This document shows positions 13,647-47,665 of a stretch of 64,000 nt of DNA, piece by piece. The position numbers were made by a program, and so were the translations under genes. The stretch lies in NCBI RefSeq assembly GCF_018143015.1, contig NC_054741.1:59765197-59829196 (forward strand). Reading direction: 5' to 3'. The notes beneath the pieces were generated by a model, which ran no database searches, was not told the DNA's origin, and worked only from the letters and a program-made list of their open reading frames with translations. How positions within the stretch are numbered: position 1 is the stretch's first letter; every line of letters begins with the position of its first letter. The DNA is from Lytechinus variegatus (taxonomy: Eukaryota; Echinodermata; Echinoidea; Temnopleuroida; Toxopneustidae).

Positions 13647-14073
13647 TCCCCGAGTGAGAATGATAGGTGAGAGGCAGCAAACATGTATGTCGCAGTTCAG
13701 CAGCCTGATCAACACACAACAATCTATGTGTTTTTTATATTAAACTATAACAAGGAGAATGCAATGTTCCTCAATCAAGTTTGAAGAAAACAATCGGGTT
13801 ATCTCCACCCATCGATCTCACTGGTAACAGCTCTCTCCAAGTACGTCTTCTTTGCCATCTCTCTACCTCAATTTTGCACTGAATTTCAGTGAATAACTTG
13901 CACGTATACCCTGCATAATTATGCTGACATACTTACAGGCCAGGTGATAAAATCTTCACATTGGTGTTTAGGTCCTCAAACTGGTTTGCAGTCTTCTCAC
14001 TGGTGTCTATAATATCTGACAACTGTGCTGACCCTGGATTGGTGCATAAGATCTAATGAGTGTGCGCAAGTCC

Positions 14074-34575
<20,502 letters not shown>

Positions 34576-34787
34576 TATTCATTTTCACTTTTCAGTTTCA
34601 GGATTTAGTTATTAAGAGATAGCAGCTGTCGATTTCCTCCTCTTCTAGCTGCGGATCGAGATCTCGTAGTCGTATGTCTCTAGCTCTATAGTATATGGGG
34701 GGGGGGGGGGGGGGGCCTACCACTGATAGAGATCAGTGGGGCCTAGCCTACACGTACACCGCCACCCCACCCTTTATGCTTACTATT

Positions 34788-34819
34788 TTGCGCCCCCCCC
34801 CCCAGGGGGGGGGGCGCAA
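34788..34819. repeat. C11/G10 hairpin
   Basis: TTGCG followed by 11 C, one A, 10 G and CGCAA: an almost perfect palindrome about 215 bases upstream of the phosphatase start codon. Confidence 0.85.
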
Positions 34820-36124
34820 GTGGCATTTGCAATTAGAGACCTTTCTTTTTTGCTTGTCAACATTTTCAGGTACAAAATATCCTTAATTTGTGGTTGAAAA
34901 CCCCCCTTTTCTGGGGGGTGGGGGGGGCATAATCGTCAAAATTTATCCTAAAAAAAATTAGCCCCCCCTCCCCTTTTAGAAAATCCTGGATTTGCCCCTG
35001 TAGTTGTTAGTAATGAGACTTCTTTTTGAAAACATTAATTGACATTAAAATTAACCTATACAAATGCAGTATATTTTATTTATGCAAAATTATGATCAAA
35101 AGCTGAGTGAAATTTTCCTCGGATATATTTAGGTCCCCCGATTTTTCTAAATCTCTCTATATTTCTGTTCTCTCCCCCTCTGCTAATTCTGTTCATGCCT
35201 ATTATGTTTGAGAATCATTATAGGCTCAGGATGTAAAATCGTGATGCCCTTCTGAGAGAATGGAGTCAGGCACACACAAACAAAAATGAACAGCCAAAAT
35301 ACCCTTAAAGTCTCTTTCAGTTTTGAAGTTCCTTATTTTCTTGCACTTTCTTCCTCCCCTTAATTCAGTTTTTCTCTTGTGCGTTTTTGTGCTCCAGATC
35401 TTTGTACGCAAATAGTCGCAGATTGTGCCAGGGATGTGGAGGAGGTGAAATATGTGAATTCGTTTTGTTTGTTTGTTTTTTTTTCGGGGGGGGGGGGGGT
35501 GAGAAAAAAAAAGAAGTCACAATAATATATGATTTTGGTGTCCACCACCTTAGGCCTACTATTCTCCTATTTTTTTCTTTCCTTCTCCAATTTCTTTCTC
35601 AATTTCTGTTCCTTCTCATCCCCACTGCATTTGAGAATTTTCCATCATTTTGAAAAACTTTAATCGGGGATACCCCCACGCCCCCTCAAGATGATTGTAT
35701 TGTTTTCATGTAAAATCCACCAAGATCTTTGTTTTGACACGGTAATAGTAAATCATTGATTAAAATTAAAATGTTTGTATAATAGACATATGTATGTCTA
35801 CACATATTGTTCAAGGGCAATCCAACCCAAATAAAACGGTTTCAGAAGAAAAGGGAAAATCATACAAGTTGGCTAAATCGTGAAACTAAGACCCTTTTTC
35901 CAGGATTCACTTCAAGTTACATTTTTCTTTTGTGACATAAAACAATATACCTTGGTTATAAATTTATTACTGCCCCAGGGGAATTGGTACATTAAAAGCA
36001 GAAGACCACGAATCCCTGATAATGATGTACATGCATGGGCTCTTGTAAGGTTGTCAGAACCACATCACAATTTACTAACCCAGTTGCCAATATAAAATTT
36101 AAATAGACTTAGGGATCTCAATTC

Positions 36125-36695
36125 TAAAGGTCAAGTCCACTCCAGAAAAATGCTGACTTGAATAGAGGAAATTCAAACTGGCATTGTGCTGAAAATTTCA
36201 TCAAGATCAGTTGTAAAATAAGAGTTTTGACATTTTAAAATTTCACTTATTTTTCACAAAACAGTGATATGCACAACTAGATTAGTCAGTCGATGATGTC
36301 CATCACTCACTATTTCTTTTGTTTTTTTATTGTTTGAATTATACAATATTTCATTTTTTATAGATTTGACAATAAGGACCAACTTGACTGAACCATATAG
36401 TATTAAACAATGCTAGTTCAACATGTTCAAGGAGGAATTAATCATTGACATTGTGGAGAAAATTAGAATATTTCATATAATAAAATACAAAAGAAATAGT
36501 GAGTGGATGACGTCATAGTCTCCTCATTTACGTACCAGCCAGCATATAACTGTTTTGTGAAATTAAGCGAAATTTCAAAATGTCATAACTTTCTTATTTT
36601 ACATCCGATTTTGATGAAATTTTCAGGGTTATGCTTGTTGGATTTTTCTTTTTCTATTCAAATAAACTTTTTGTTTGGGTGGACTTGCCCTTTAA
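36125..36695. mobile_element. Foldback element, AAGTCCAC...GTGGACTT family, copy 3
   Basis: TAAAGGTCAAGTCCACTCCA at the left and TGGGTGGACTTGCCCTTTA at the right, with the same internal CATCAAGATCAG / GATTTTGATGAAATTTTCAG pair as copies 1, 2 and 4. Confidence 0.82.
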
Positions 36696-39295
36696 GGAAT
36701 CCATAACTAGCTTATTGCTTGTCCAATTTTTCAAAATTTCACCATTCTGTTTTACTTAATTTTCTTCTCTTTCACACAATATTTCGTGACCAAGGTTGCA
36801 TTCCCCTTAAGAAGAGGAAACAATCAAAATCAATCTGTTCTATATTAAAAAATGCATTTATTAAATATTTTCTTACATATTAAGAATACATGCAAACAAA
36901 AATATGTATCATGTTTACTATATACTCTTCATTAATGGAGTAAACATACATTTCAAATAAAAGGTCAGGAATTGCCACTCCAGTGCAGTTTCATAAATAT
37001 GACCAAAATATGTCCCATCCCCAAGAATGCATATTATCTAAGACAAATAAACAATTTAATTTTCTAAAAGAAGTTATTTACAAGCAATAGAGTACCGAAG
37101 AGTGACTGTCATGACAACAAACCGGCTGGTTCTAAACAGAGTCACAGATGACTATCGTCTATACACATTTGTATTTGCAAAAATTACCATCTTTCTGAGG
37201 TTGCAAGCGATGAAATTCCAATAGCAGCCATTTTCTCCTATGAAAAACACACTCCGAGTTCATTTGTTTAGAACCAGGCCGCCATGACACCATGGCAACT
37301 GACATCATTGCTTCAGTACTCTGTAGTTAAGAGACCAATCACTAAAAATTCCAAGACAAAATACTTATAATTAAGAATACAATAGCTAGCTTAGAAATAT
37401 TCATCTACGATACTCCTATTTAAAGCAAAAGAACAGTGAAGAAAAAACAGGGTTCTATAACATCTAAAAACCCCACCTTTATTCTCTAAATATTACTAAC
37501 AATATTATAGAATTTTTATTTTTATTAAATCCATGATTGATCATATCTTTGACAGAATACATGCATGCCACCGAACCATAGCTTATATTTCATCATATGC
37601 ATTATAGATAAAAGTATAGCAGTATTGCTTGTCTCTTGAACAGAATACATGTATGTTGTCAGAAATCTCCTTACCATTTCAAAGGTGTGAAAATAAAACA
37701 AAGTATTTCACAGTAATTTTATACCACATTTGAAAAGCGAAATATTGTGCAGTACAAGTAGGGATATTACGCTAAAGGGCAACAATTAGTTGACCATTTC
37801 ATTGCAAACATAAAAATATCCTAGGTTTTTATAGAATTTGTAATTCCAAAAAGAAACTTTGTAGATATTAACTTATATCAAATACACAGCACTCCCCCCC
37901 CCCCCATTACCTGCTTAATCCACTTAAATACTATGACAACTATAATGCACTGGTAATATTCTGGTTTTCATACTTGACCATAAACTTTAAAGATAAGAAT
38001 TACCAGTTAATAAAACTGGATGATGTACGCTGTAGCTGCATCACAGTATTCATCCAATCAAATTCTTTTAAAACCATCAATAAACATCAAGTAATTTGAT
38101 AAGCAAGAAAAATTGCTAGTATTTCAGGAAAAGCTTAGAATTACAAGTGGCTTGTTATTCAATACAGAACTGCCAACAGTTGGCATTGATCTGTTCACAT
38201 TACTAAAAAAATTAAAAACCGCAATGCTACATGTACAACAAACATGTAACCATTTCTTATATCTTTCTATGAATATCAACTTTCATAATACAACAATAAA
38301 ATCATGCAAATGAAAAAGGCAATGTGTAGCATGACTTTAAAAATGTTCTCCGAATGCATATACATAGGTACAAATACATATATCACACTTTTATATGTTC
38401 AATTAAAAGACCATCCGACATTCATATGGCAATGTTAAGCGAAATGTTAAAAACATATCAAAACAAATAAGAGAGTAAACTGAAAGATTAATATAGGAAA
38501 ATATGTATATACCAGTTTAAGTGATGCACAACTATGTGAATCGGTTTAATTATAGTGACCACCTCATCTATGTTGAAAACAGGCCTGCCAAAAATAGCAC
38601 CAATTTCTTAAAAGTTTATCTTTCAAGTGCAGCAATCCACGTCTATTGAGGTTATTACTAAAAATTCATGATTAGGTCTTACTTTTCTTCAATATTCAAA
38701 AAGTAATTCCTTAGAAAAAAACAGAAAGTAATATGTTAGACAATGTTAGTATATATACATCTGATGAGATTTGCCCATTTGAAGATCCCAACAACTGCAG
38801 CTTAAGCAAACCCCCAAATTTTAATTTGTATCCAAATTCATTACAAACTTATGATATCACTATTTTTATTTTCATATTTTGCCACTCTTCCAAGAGTTAT
38901 TTGAATTAGAATGAACAATAACATCAATAATGCCATTAAAAATCCAGATTTATAACTGGAAATAGCTCTCAAGTTCCATCTCATATAACATGATTCTGGG
39001 CAAAATGTCAAAATCTGCATTACTTGTAATGTCAAATTTCACTTAAGAGAGACAGAAAGTGAGAAAGACAGAGAGAAACAGAGAGATAGGAAGGAACAAC
39101 AAATGCATATCTGAATCTGAGAATTATACGTTAGTAAGATGAGTCCTAACGTTGTGCTCACATTGGAGTTCATTTGATTTTTGTTTTTGTTGGAATGTAC
39201 ATGGCGACACAAAATATTTTTTTCCAATCCTTGGCACAGTCACATAATTTACATGCATGTCAGCCAGTTATAGTATCTGGGTAGGTGACGGCAAT

Positions 39296-39320
39296 TCATA
39301 GAGGGTATCCAGACCAGATG
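39296..39320 (-). CDS. POLD4: POLD4 exon 4 (C-terminal NIWSGYPL and stop)
   Basis: Acceptor TTTCTTTCAG followed by only 25 coding bases. With the two bases of exon 3 they give NIWSGYPL and TGA, the counterpart of the human ending SLWHLYPL. Confidence 0.88.
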
Positions 39321-42300
39321 CTGAAAGAAAACACAAAATATTTCAAAATAAGCAAATGAATACATGAAATCAATAATCAATTACAATATACATGTAGGCC
39401 TATAATATATGTACACATATGTGGAATTAATGTAGATTATATGTTGAAATTATCAACTTCAGTTTTTCAGTATCATAGTAAAAAAATACATATAATCCAA
39501 ATTGGATAAACTAAATCTACAATGGAAACAATTCTATATACACAAGGTTTCAAAAATTCACTCTTGCAGTAAACAAAGTACAAGTAAACATGAGATATAA
39601 GAATATCGGTAGTGTTCATACTTAATTAGCTTGATGTAAAACTTCCTACTATCTAATTTCATTATGTGACAGTTATGGGCCCGCTTTTCATCATTTTATG
39701 ATGGCCCAAAGACCAACCCCCCAATACAAACTAACTTATAAATTGAGATTTCACAAAATATGAACAATAGAAATCTAAACTAATACAAATGAGGTGGGGT
39801 ACTAAGAAAGTCCTAAACTTACTTTTGGACAAACTCATCATCATCCTCATATTCTAAAATGAGATCTTTGACATGAGGTGAAGGATTGTAACCATGGCTT
39901 TCGGCTCTTTCCCATCTCTCTAAACGAGTGATTCCTACATTGAGCAATAATACAAATACATGATTAATAATAACAACAATCATGTTAGCCCCACCCCCCT
40001 ACAGTGCACAAGCTAGATCTTACACAATTAGGTTACTATAAGCCTAATATGCCTAACTTAACTGTTTAAGTATTAAACCATATTGCAATTCTCACTTTTA
40101 AAGTGAAGACCAGGGGAGCGTTTCATCAATATTTTCATCCAACAAGATGTCAGATCTGACATCTTTCCATGATTTTGATCGGCTGTGAGGCACTGTTCCT
40201 ATGGTAACTGTTGGATAAAATGGGATTTGTCGGATAAAATGTCTGACAAGTCCTTTCATGAAACACCCCCCTGAGCAATTGTCAAAGGTAAAAAAGTGTT
40301 GAACCTTCAAGACAGATATGTACTTCATAAAAACTGTATGAAGTTCAAAAGGGATCAATTTCACAACAAGTTTTCAACAAGGTATTAAGGTTATTCTAGA
40401 GACTTCTTAGGTTATCTTGCTCACACTTTTATCAACCTGCTATAACAACAGACCTACAGGTACTAAAAATTATTATATTAATATCATCATCTTCCACATT
40501 GATTTGTTAAACATTTTGGAGGCCTTGTCCTTGGCATATGGGTACCGTTTTATGAAGACTTTAAAAGAATACACAATTTTGATAGCAAATTTATGATCAG
40601 CCAATCAGATTAAAAGATTTTAGTAACTTTTAACTGTTATTGCAAATTTGTTATGACAACAGCTGTGATGAAAAGTCATAAGGGCAGCCTCATAGCTCAG
40701 AAACCATTGGGTCTGTCTTAGAAGGACACACTGTACTAATGATTGGATCAATTGCATGATCTACAGAAACCTAGTGGCCCAATGCAGAATGCATGTTTGA
40801 TCAAAATGTATTTCAAATATCATTCATGCATCATTGTATTGACTAACAGGTGTGCTACTTTGTTTTCAACAAGCTATGCCACATACGTATGGGACTAACT
40901 GAAGAGCCGTGCATTCCATCTTGGTAGAGGACCAAAGAGGATTGTAGTGCAGCAAGGATGGGGGGGGGGGTATTCACCCTTAGTAACCCCAAATGACTGT
41001 TCGGTTTTGAATCTGTTTTGTGATTGTGCGTGCACTGATGTATGAAAATTATAATACTGATGTAGTTGAGACTAATATCAATTATATTTGTAAGTCAAAG
41101 CCACATACCCTGCATGGGCTCCCGGGGGGCCACTTACATTGAGGAGTGGATACCATGCGCGACCAAAAAAACACGTAAAAAGGATGTCCTTTTCACGATA
41201 GGGCACGTTACGTACGTAACGTGATAAGGGTGTCAAAAACACAAAAATAATGAAAAAAGGGTATCGATTTTGCTAGGAAAATTACGTGTTTAGGGTCAAA
41301 TTTGCGGGGATGATAAAACAAAATTAAAATGTTTTGTAAAGGATGTCCTTTTTGCGCCAACACTTCGTGTTTAGAGTCTGATTTGCGCGAGGTGTAGAAG
41401 GTGGGGTCGTACCAAACCAAATAAGGTAAAGCCGACGACCGAAGGACCCGTAACAATAAAACATTCCTTTAATACTTGTTTAGGGGTTAATTTCAGGGAA
41501 TATTTGCCAATAAGAATATCGTTTTGTTTCCAATACTTGTTAAGGGTAGATTTTCGCACGCCAATACTTGTTAAAGGGTGCATTTTCAGAATATAGAAAT
41601 TACGTGTTTAGGGTGCTTTTCGAGACCCCATGGTTGTGCATGGTATCCACTCGTGAATGGAAGTGGCCCCCCCGGGCATGGGCTCCATTATTGGGATAGT
41701 TGATATTCATTTGTATGAATTTCCATGCCTTATTTTTGGCTATCGTCCCTAGATTCATTACATATTAAAAATTACTGTGAATGCATACGGCAAACTAGAC
41801 CAAAAGCTTTGGTCTCTGTAAAATTGGGTTTTCTGCTGAACTCTGTTGGGCGTTGGCTGACTTGGCTCCACTCACCAAATACAGAGACCAAATTTCTAAC
41901 TTGATCTGTATACAGGGACACAATGGCCATATGTTTATATACTAAGTTCGGACAAACCATGAAAGTGGGAGTTGCACGACACGACAGCCAAAGTAAATCA
42001 CTGTTTTTGTCCTTTTAAGTTTATTTTTTCCAGTTTTGGTGCATTTCAGGCCAAAACAGAATAGTAATCTTTGTTTTGGTCCAGTTCTTTTTATATATTT
42101 TTATGAAATAAAGACAAAAATCGATGAGCCCTGTCGGGGGGGGGGGGGGATTTTGCATAATAGTTAATCCCCTAATGGTTGCTGCACGATCACGAGCCGT
42201 CTGTGTAAGAGGAGAAATATGAATTAAAAAAATGTCACAAAATTCCTTGAAACAGACGGATGCCAGCTGACAGCAAACCTACCAGTACAAGGTCCATATC

Positions 42301-43180
42301 TCCAATCCAGATCAAATTCCCGGAGTGTGTTAAGATGTTTCTTTCTGATAAGATTTTCAGCACTCTCAACTATTAAAATGAACAAAATATTAGAATAGAT
42401 TGTATATCATTGAGAGAAATTCAGAGTAACTTTAGAATCCAATGTTATAAATTGATTTTAGAGTCAGTCTAAATACTGTTAGAACGAGGCATCACACACA
42501 CATGAGACATTATATCACATAGATTTTAGATCTGTATTCTGTAATCGAATCATGACAATGGATTATAAATAAAGATAGATTTCTAAGCCAGAAATCATGG
42601 AATAACGATTTTCTTTTCTTTTTCTTTATTCATACCCAACAAGGCATTATGAAATGATAGAAATACCATTAACACTTTGTTAGAATTAACAATTGAAGTA
42701 ACTTCACATTAAGTAAAACTTACATTTTTTTACAGAAAGAATTGCAGAAAAAAAATTAAATCTAATCTAACTACTGTTGTAACTGTTTAATACTCCCAAT
42801 TAAAATGAATTTTATGGCAAGAATAGGATTTTTCTTACGACAAATATAATAATCTACAATCGACAATGCTAATATGATAAGTAAAATCCCGACAACAAAA
42901 TGTTTACATATTTAAATGCTTTGGCATAAACACCGGTCTTTCGGGCTTCGACACAACGCAGCAGCTCTCGATCGTAATCTACACGGTCCATGTCGGCTCC
43001 CGCTTGGTACATGTACTCACCTTCGATGGTTCTCTCTGATTTCCTCGGGCTTGCACCGGGGCTTCGAACAGCTACATTTTGCTTGCCTTTCCCCTTGTTT
43101 GACTTCTCAAGAATGCGTCCTGATTTTTGCTGACTGAATTGATCAGTGATTAGCTGTTGTGATACTGCCTTGGTCGACAT
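39296..43180 (-). CDS. POLD4: DNA polymerase delta subunit 4 (p12), complete, 4 exons
   Basis: Smallest subunit of the replicative DNA polymerase delta holoenzyme, which in vertebrates stabilises the complex and contacts PCNA. Exons: 43180-43021, 42369-42283, 39934-39823, 39320-39296, with GT/AG borders and phases that agree, for 127 aa (human 107). The conserved C-terminal block reads LNTLREFDLDWRYGPCTG, then ITRLERWERAESHGYNPSP and the end IWSGYPL. Human p12 has LLRQFDLAWQYGPCTGITRLQRWCRA and the end SLWHLYPL. The N-terminus QQLITDQF (residues 8-15) is a PIP box with Lys at +4, as in the human PIP degron (RLITDSY). Residues about 25-50 are basic and probably disordered. The gene lies on the same strand as its neighbours and is separated from them by several kilobases. 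Identity is secure; only the length of untranslated regions is unknown. Confidence 0.93.
39823..39934 (-). CDS. POLD4: POLD4 exon 3 (ITRLERWERAE)
   Basis: Acceptor ...AATGTAG, donor CAAAA|GTAAGT. It encodes GITRLERWERAESHGY through EYEDDDEFVQ, matching the ITRLQRWCRAKQMG section of human p12. A short acidic EDDDE run follows. Confidence 0.93.
40111..40273. mobile_element. MITE-like element, GGGGAGCGTTTCATGA family, copy 2 (POLD4 intron)
   Basis: Left CAGGGGAGCGTTTCATCA and right TTTCATGAAACACCCCCCTG, with the same CAGATCTGACATC / TTGTCGGATAAAATG interior as 13482-13646, inverted relative to it. Confidence 0.78.
41121..41676. mobile_element. DNA-transposon-like element with CCCGGGGGGGCCACTT ends (POLD4 intron)
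   Basis: Left CCCGGGGGGCCACTTACATT and right GAATGGAAGTGGCCCCCCCG are inverted repeats that continue as GAGTGGATACCATGC / GCATGGTATCCACTC. The inside holds short TTACGTGTTTAGGGT-type repeats and no transposase. Confidence 0.8.
42283..42369 (-). CDS. POLD4: POLD4 exon 2 (LREFDLDWRYGPCTG core)
   Basis: Acceptor ...TTTTAATAG, donor ACTG|GTAGGT. It carries the most diagnostic stretch of the p12 family, FDLDWRYGPCTG. Confidence 0.94.
43021..43180 (-). CDS. POLD4: POLD4 exon 1 (start and PIP box)
   Basis: Starts MSTKAVSQQLITDQFSQQK; donor GAAG|GTGAGT in phase 1. No in-frame start upstream gives a better N-terminus, and the PIP box sits at the same distance from Met as in human p12 within a few residues. 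Confidence 0.88.
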
Positions 43181-43762
43181 TTTTTGCTAGATGTTAACTT
43201 TCTACCTTCAGATCGAAATCGTCGATGTTTTTATGTGCCACAAACTTCTAAAATGGGCTGGCACTGCATGCACTGGCTAGTATCAGCTGATGACAACAAC
43301 ATGTCATAACATGTGGCGTGGGTATTTAAAAGTTTTTAGTTAAGATAATAGACTGTAGATGGAACTCCCGATGAATTCGCTCAAAATCTGTTTTATGTGT
43401 GTAGTATCATAGCTTTGTTGATCAAATTTTATAATTGTACAACAGTGACAATGATACAAACTAACAACGTGATCATAAAGTCTAGAGTACAAAAAAGAGA
43501 AAGAGCTGAAAAGAGTTATGACTGCGATTACATGGGTTATATTAAAAGACTGTCTATTCTTTATCTACCCTTCTTAGCATCGTCTGCTATCATACCAAAG
43601 AACGGTCTTATCTGTTAATACTGTATTTCGCCAATAAAAAGCAGAAATACTGTAACTAAAAACTGACTATCCTACAGTCTCGCCTCGTTACAATCTTTCT
43701 TTCTAAAATTGTTTCTTGTACACTGCACACCAATCCCTTCTTCACTCAGTCTCTCTCCCTCT

Positions 43763-44240
43763 TAAAGGGGAAGTTCACCCTGGCAAAATAGCAGAAAAAA
43801 TGATGAAAAATATTGGTGAAGGTATGAAAAAAATCCATTCAAATATAAGAATTTCAAGTTTTTGATTTGTGACGTCATAAACGAGCAGCTGCATGCCCCG
43901 TTATGGTAGCTAATATAAAATGCATTAGTTTCATTTTTAATGGTTGATGACTTATTTTTTTTTTCTTTCTAGAAGCAGGTGTGAAATCATTTGTGCATTA
44001 ATTTATATACTGAAGGTACATTGAAAACCATTTTCAATTTTCTGAGAAACCATTTCATTGATTTCCTTACCATAGGATGTGTAGGAAAGCTGCTCACCGC
44101 ATATGACGTCACAAATCAAATTATTAAAACTCTAATAACTTTTTTATTCTTTGAGGAATTTTCCTCAAACATTCACCAATATCTTTTTATTTTTCTGCTA
44201 GTTTTACAATAAACTTTTGTTAGGGTGAAATCCCCCTTAA
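43763..44240. mobile_element. Foldback element, AAAGGGGAAGTTCACCCTG family, copy 1
   Basis: Left TAAAGGGGAAGTTCACCCTG and right TTAGGGTGAAATCCCCCTTA. Arms extend inward through GCAGAAAAAATGATGAAAAA, ATTTGTGACGTCATA and its complement. Confidence 0.8.
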
Positions 44241-47094
44241 AAAATACAGGTAAATTTGCCAAAGTCTTAATCTTTCATGACATACCTCAAAATCTGCCGA
44301 CGTAGAGAATATAAAACACATGTTAGGCATCATCTGGTCTAAAAGTGTTGATTCATAAAATATTGATATCGACTAATGCAAATTTACCTGTAAAGATAAC
44401 ACGGGCCTCCATTTTTCTCGATCACTTCTCTCTCTCTCGTATTCAAGACCACTTACAGGGGGGGGGGGAGAGAACAGTGGATTGATAAGACTTGACTGAA
44501 TCATAGTGAGTTTGCATGTCCATAGATGGATGAGCCTTCTCCCTAATTCGTATGAGGGAGAAGGGGCGGGGGGAGGGGGGGGGGCAAGGGCCATCAAGAG
44601 AACACAATGAAATAAACACCCCATGTCCATTAAAAAAAATGATTTTTTTCAGGAATTTAATCGCTGAATCTTCAAGAAAACTTGAAATAGCATTTTTACA
44701 AGCACAAGAAGAGAGGGTAATGGGTAAACTGGATCAAAAATAGACACACAAAACAGATGCTACGTAGAGAACTATCCCATAGTGGAATAGGATTTCACGA
44801 TCTATCTGATCCATCAAATTAAAATAATGTACTTGAAACATACATTCTCAATGAAAACTAACATAAATGACAATTTAAAAACTTTGTAACTGGTATAATA
44901 GACAATCTTAATGAAGGGAAATATTAGGAAAACAAAGTACAAAAAGAGAAATCCAATGTAGAAAGTGATCTGTAAAACACTGTTAGATGGAACCAATTGT
45001 TGTTTTTCCTCATTCCAGTGTAAAACTTAGCACAACAAAGCCTGACAGGTTTTTAAATCTTCATTCTATTATCTATTAGAGAACATACTTTGTAACTTAC
45101 TACATGTACTTTAATTGATAGAATTAAAAAGATTTGTAAACCATGAAAAGACATGATAAATTATGAATGTTAACTTTTATGAATTAGTATCAATAAAATT
45201 ATGTCAGGATAGAGTCTGTAGGTAGAATCTGACAATGTTGAACAAAATGTAACTTTTATTTAACAGGCTGTTGTTCATACAAAGCAATGACTCACTGGTT
45301 AGTAAGGAATGCTCTCATAACCTGAAATAAATGGTGGGCTCTGTGTAATAATTCTTCCATGTTACGAGCTGGACAAGGTATTTCTATCATTGCATGAGTG
45401 CCCAAAACATGTCTTGATTGTCCACAAACTAATATTAAAATTGAAGACAATTTAAATCAAATTTTCTGAAATTCTATGTGTTCATTTTTCAGAACTGGGG
45501 GGAGGGGGGGATGTTTTACAAAGATTTACATATGACTTGGAGTAGCACTTAAGTATCAACGCGTACATGATATGCCACATGCAATCTTTTTGATAAATAC
45601 GCAGTAGTGCGCGTCAGCTTGGCATGATCTGACCACTGCAGTACATGTCTTTTACACCGCAAGCAACTAGGTATTTAAGTATGACTCGTAAGTCAAATCT
45701 TTGTGAACCCCCACGTTTTCCCTAAATGCTGTATATCAGGAATCCTCAAACAGTAGACATAACATTCAATTACACCATTCTCCCTCTCTCTCTCTGCCAT
45801 TTGTAATATCAAGAACGTAACAAATAACTGATGGTAACTGATTCACTGTATCAAACCAAACGGTATAAATTAATAAATTATTTTCCCTTCACATATAACA
45901 AAAGAAAAAAAAAAATCATGTAACAAAAAGAAAGAAAGAAAAAATCATTAAGAATGCTAGTCTGGATATAATATAGGGTTACTTTCCACGTATTGGGCAT
46001 TACATGCTACATTGCACATGGTAATCGAATAATTTACAAATATACATATAATATACTGCATATGCCATTATATATGATGATGAAAGTTTATAGTTATACT
46101 AATATATACAAGTACCAATAATCCTCTAGTAAAAAAAAGATAATCATAATCTATACAGGTGATAAAGACTAATCAAGGGGATGTTGCACAAAAATGCATT
46201 CAATTGCAAGTCAAACTTAAGTCCTCACATTAATCTTAAGTCTTGTAACTGTTTGTAGGTTTGAATCTTGCAACAGAAAGTATCATTTCATTTGCTATGG
46301 TTTAACACCATAAATACATTCTTGCAACACTCCCCCAAAGTGTCATACTACTACACACATAGAAACCAATTCCAATCAGTGTAATTATGATTTGTTCTAA
46401 GTATATTAATTCATACATACATTAATTGTTGGATACAGTGGCACATAGGATGTGAGACCTTCAGGTGCATGAAATATGACAGATATCAAACATGGAGGGA
46501 GTAATTAAGTAGATGATAGACATGAATCATTTTCAAACTTTGGCTCATACATGACATGACACAGCTCGACAATACTGTTTACAGTGTCCAGACATTGTTC
46601 AGAGGTGAAACACTTGTGTTCATTAACTCCCACGACATAAGTCATCTCTCACTAGATTGTTTCCCAAAGTTTCACAAACAAAGTCCTGAAAACATGACTA
46701 CTCTTACGACCATATCGTCAGCGGTCAACCGAACGGTCGTATCACACATACAACGGTGCAAACCCATTTCAGAGAAAATCAACTTCAAAGTTTACTATAA
46801 TTTTCACACTTACATGTACATGTAGTTCCCCAGCCTTACAACATATTCATTGCTAGAAAAATACATGGTTGGAAAGACCAAGACAATTGCTTGACATTGG
46901 TATCTTTATCTTTCCACAAAACTAAGAATCCGAGAAAATATCGCAAAAGAGCTACATGCTTGTAATTTTGGTTTGAGCAGTTTAGATTTTCCCTGTACAA
47001 AAACGCCATAGGGAATTCAACAACCCTAATCGCGATTTCAATATGTGCGGTCAGTCAATCGCAATCAATAAAATGTGCACATGATCTTTTGACC

Positions 47095-47665
47095 CCTAGA
47101 TGACCTTTGACCATATCATCCTCAACACACATGTGGTATTACCCGAGGATCATTTTGAACCAAGTGTGATAAAATTGATGCTGAAATAAAGAAATGAGAG
47201 CAAGTTGAACAAAAACTTGAAAAAAGAATGGACATTACCTCATATCATTGGACATTTTGACAACTAGATGACATTTTATCCCAGAATTCTCACCGACACG
47301 AATGTACGAAGTGTGAACATAATTGCTGAAGAAATAAAGTAATGAAGGCAAGTTGAACAAAAACATGAACTTTTGATCCCCAAGATGACCTTTGACCCCA
47401 TCACATATGGTACTACCAAAGGATCATTTGAACCAAGTGTGATCAAAATTGATGTAAAAACAAAGAAATAAGGGCAATTTGGAAAAAAAAACTTCAAAAA
47501 ATGATGGAGATAACCTCATATCCCTAGATGACCGTTGACCCCATCCTCCTCCAAAACACAAATGTGATATCACCAAAGGATCATATGTACCAAGTAGGAA
47601 CTTAATTGATGCAGAAATAAATAAAAAATAAGAGCAAGTTGAACTAAAAACTTGAACATTTTTGT
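47095..47665. repeat. Four tandem units of about 145 bp carrying GATGACCTTTGACC
   Basis: Units share GATGACCTTTGACCCCATC, ...GGATCAT..GAACCAAGTGTGATAAAATTGATG and AAGAAATGAGAGCAAGTTGAAC. Probably a relic related to, but distinct from, the elements at 14616 and 27229. Confidence 0.7.

Larger units (their letters stand above)
34576..39295. other. Intergenic stretch between phosphatase and POLD4
   Basis: Upstream of the phosphatase start lie a 19-base G run (34697-34715) and a C/G hairpin (34788-34819). A second G run occurs near 35486. One foldback element is at 36125-36695. The rest is AT-rich with no exon recognised. The promoter of the phosphatase should lie in its left part, but no TATA box or initiator is convincing. 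Confidence 0.5.

Noticed and set aside
13392-13670. Two open frames of 61 and 91 residues
   Set aside because: They run through a MITE-like element whose ends and interior recur at 40111-40273.
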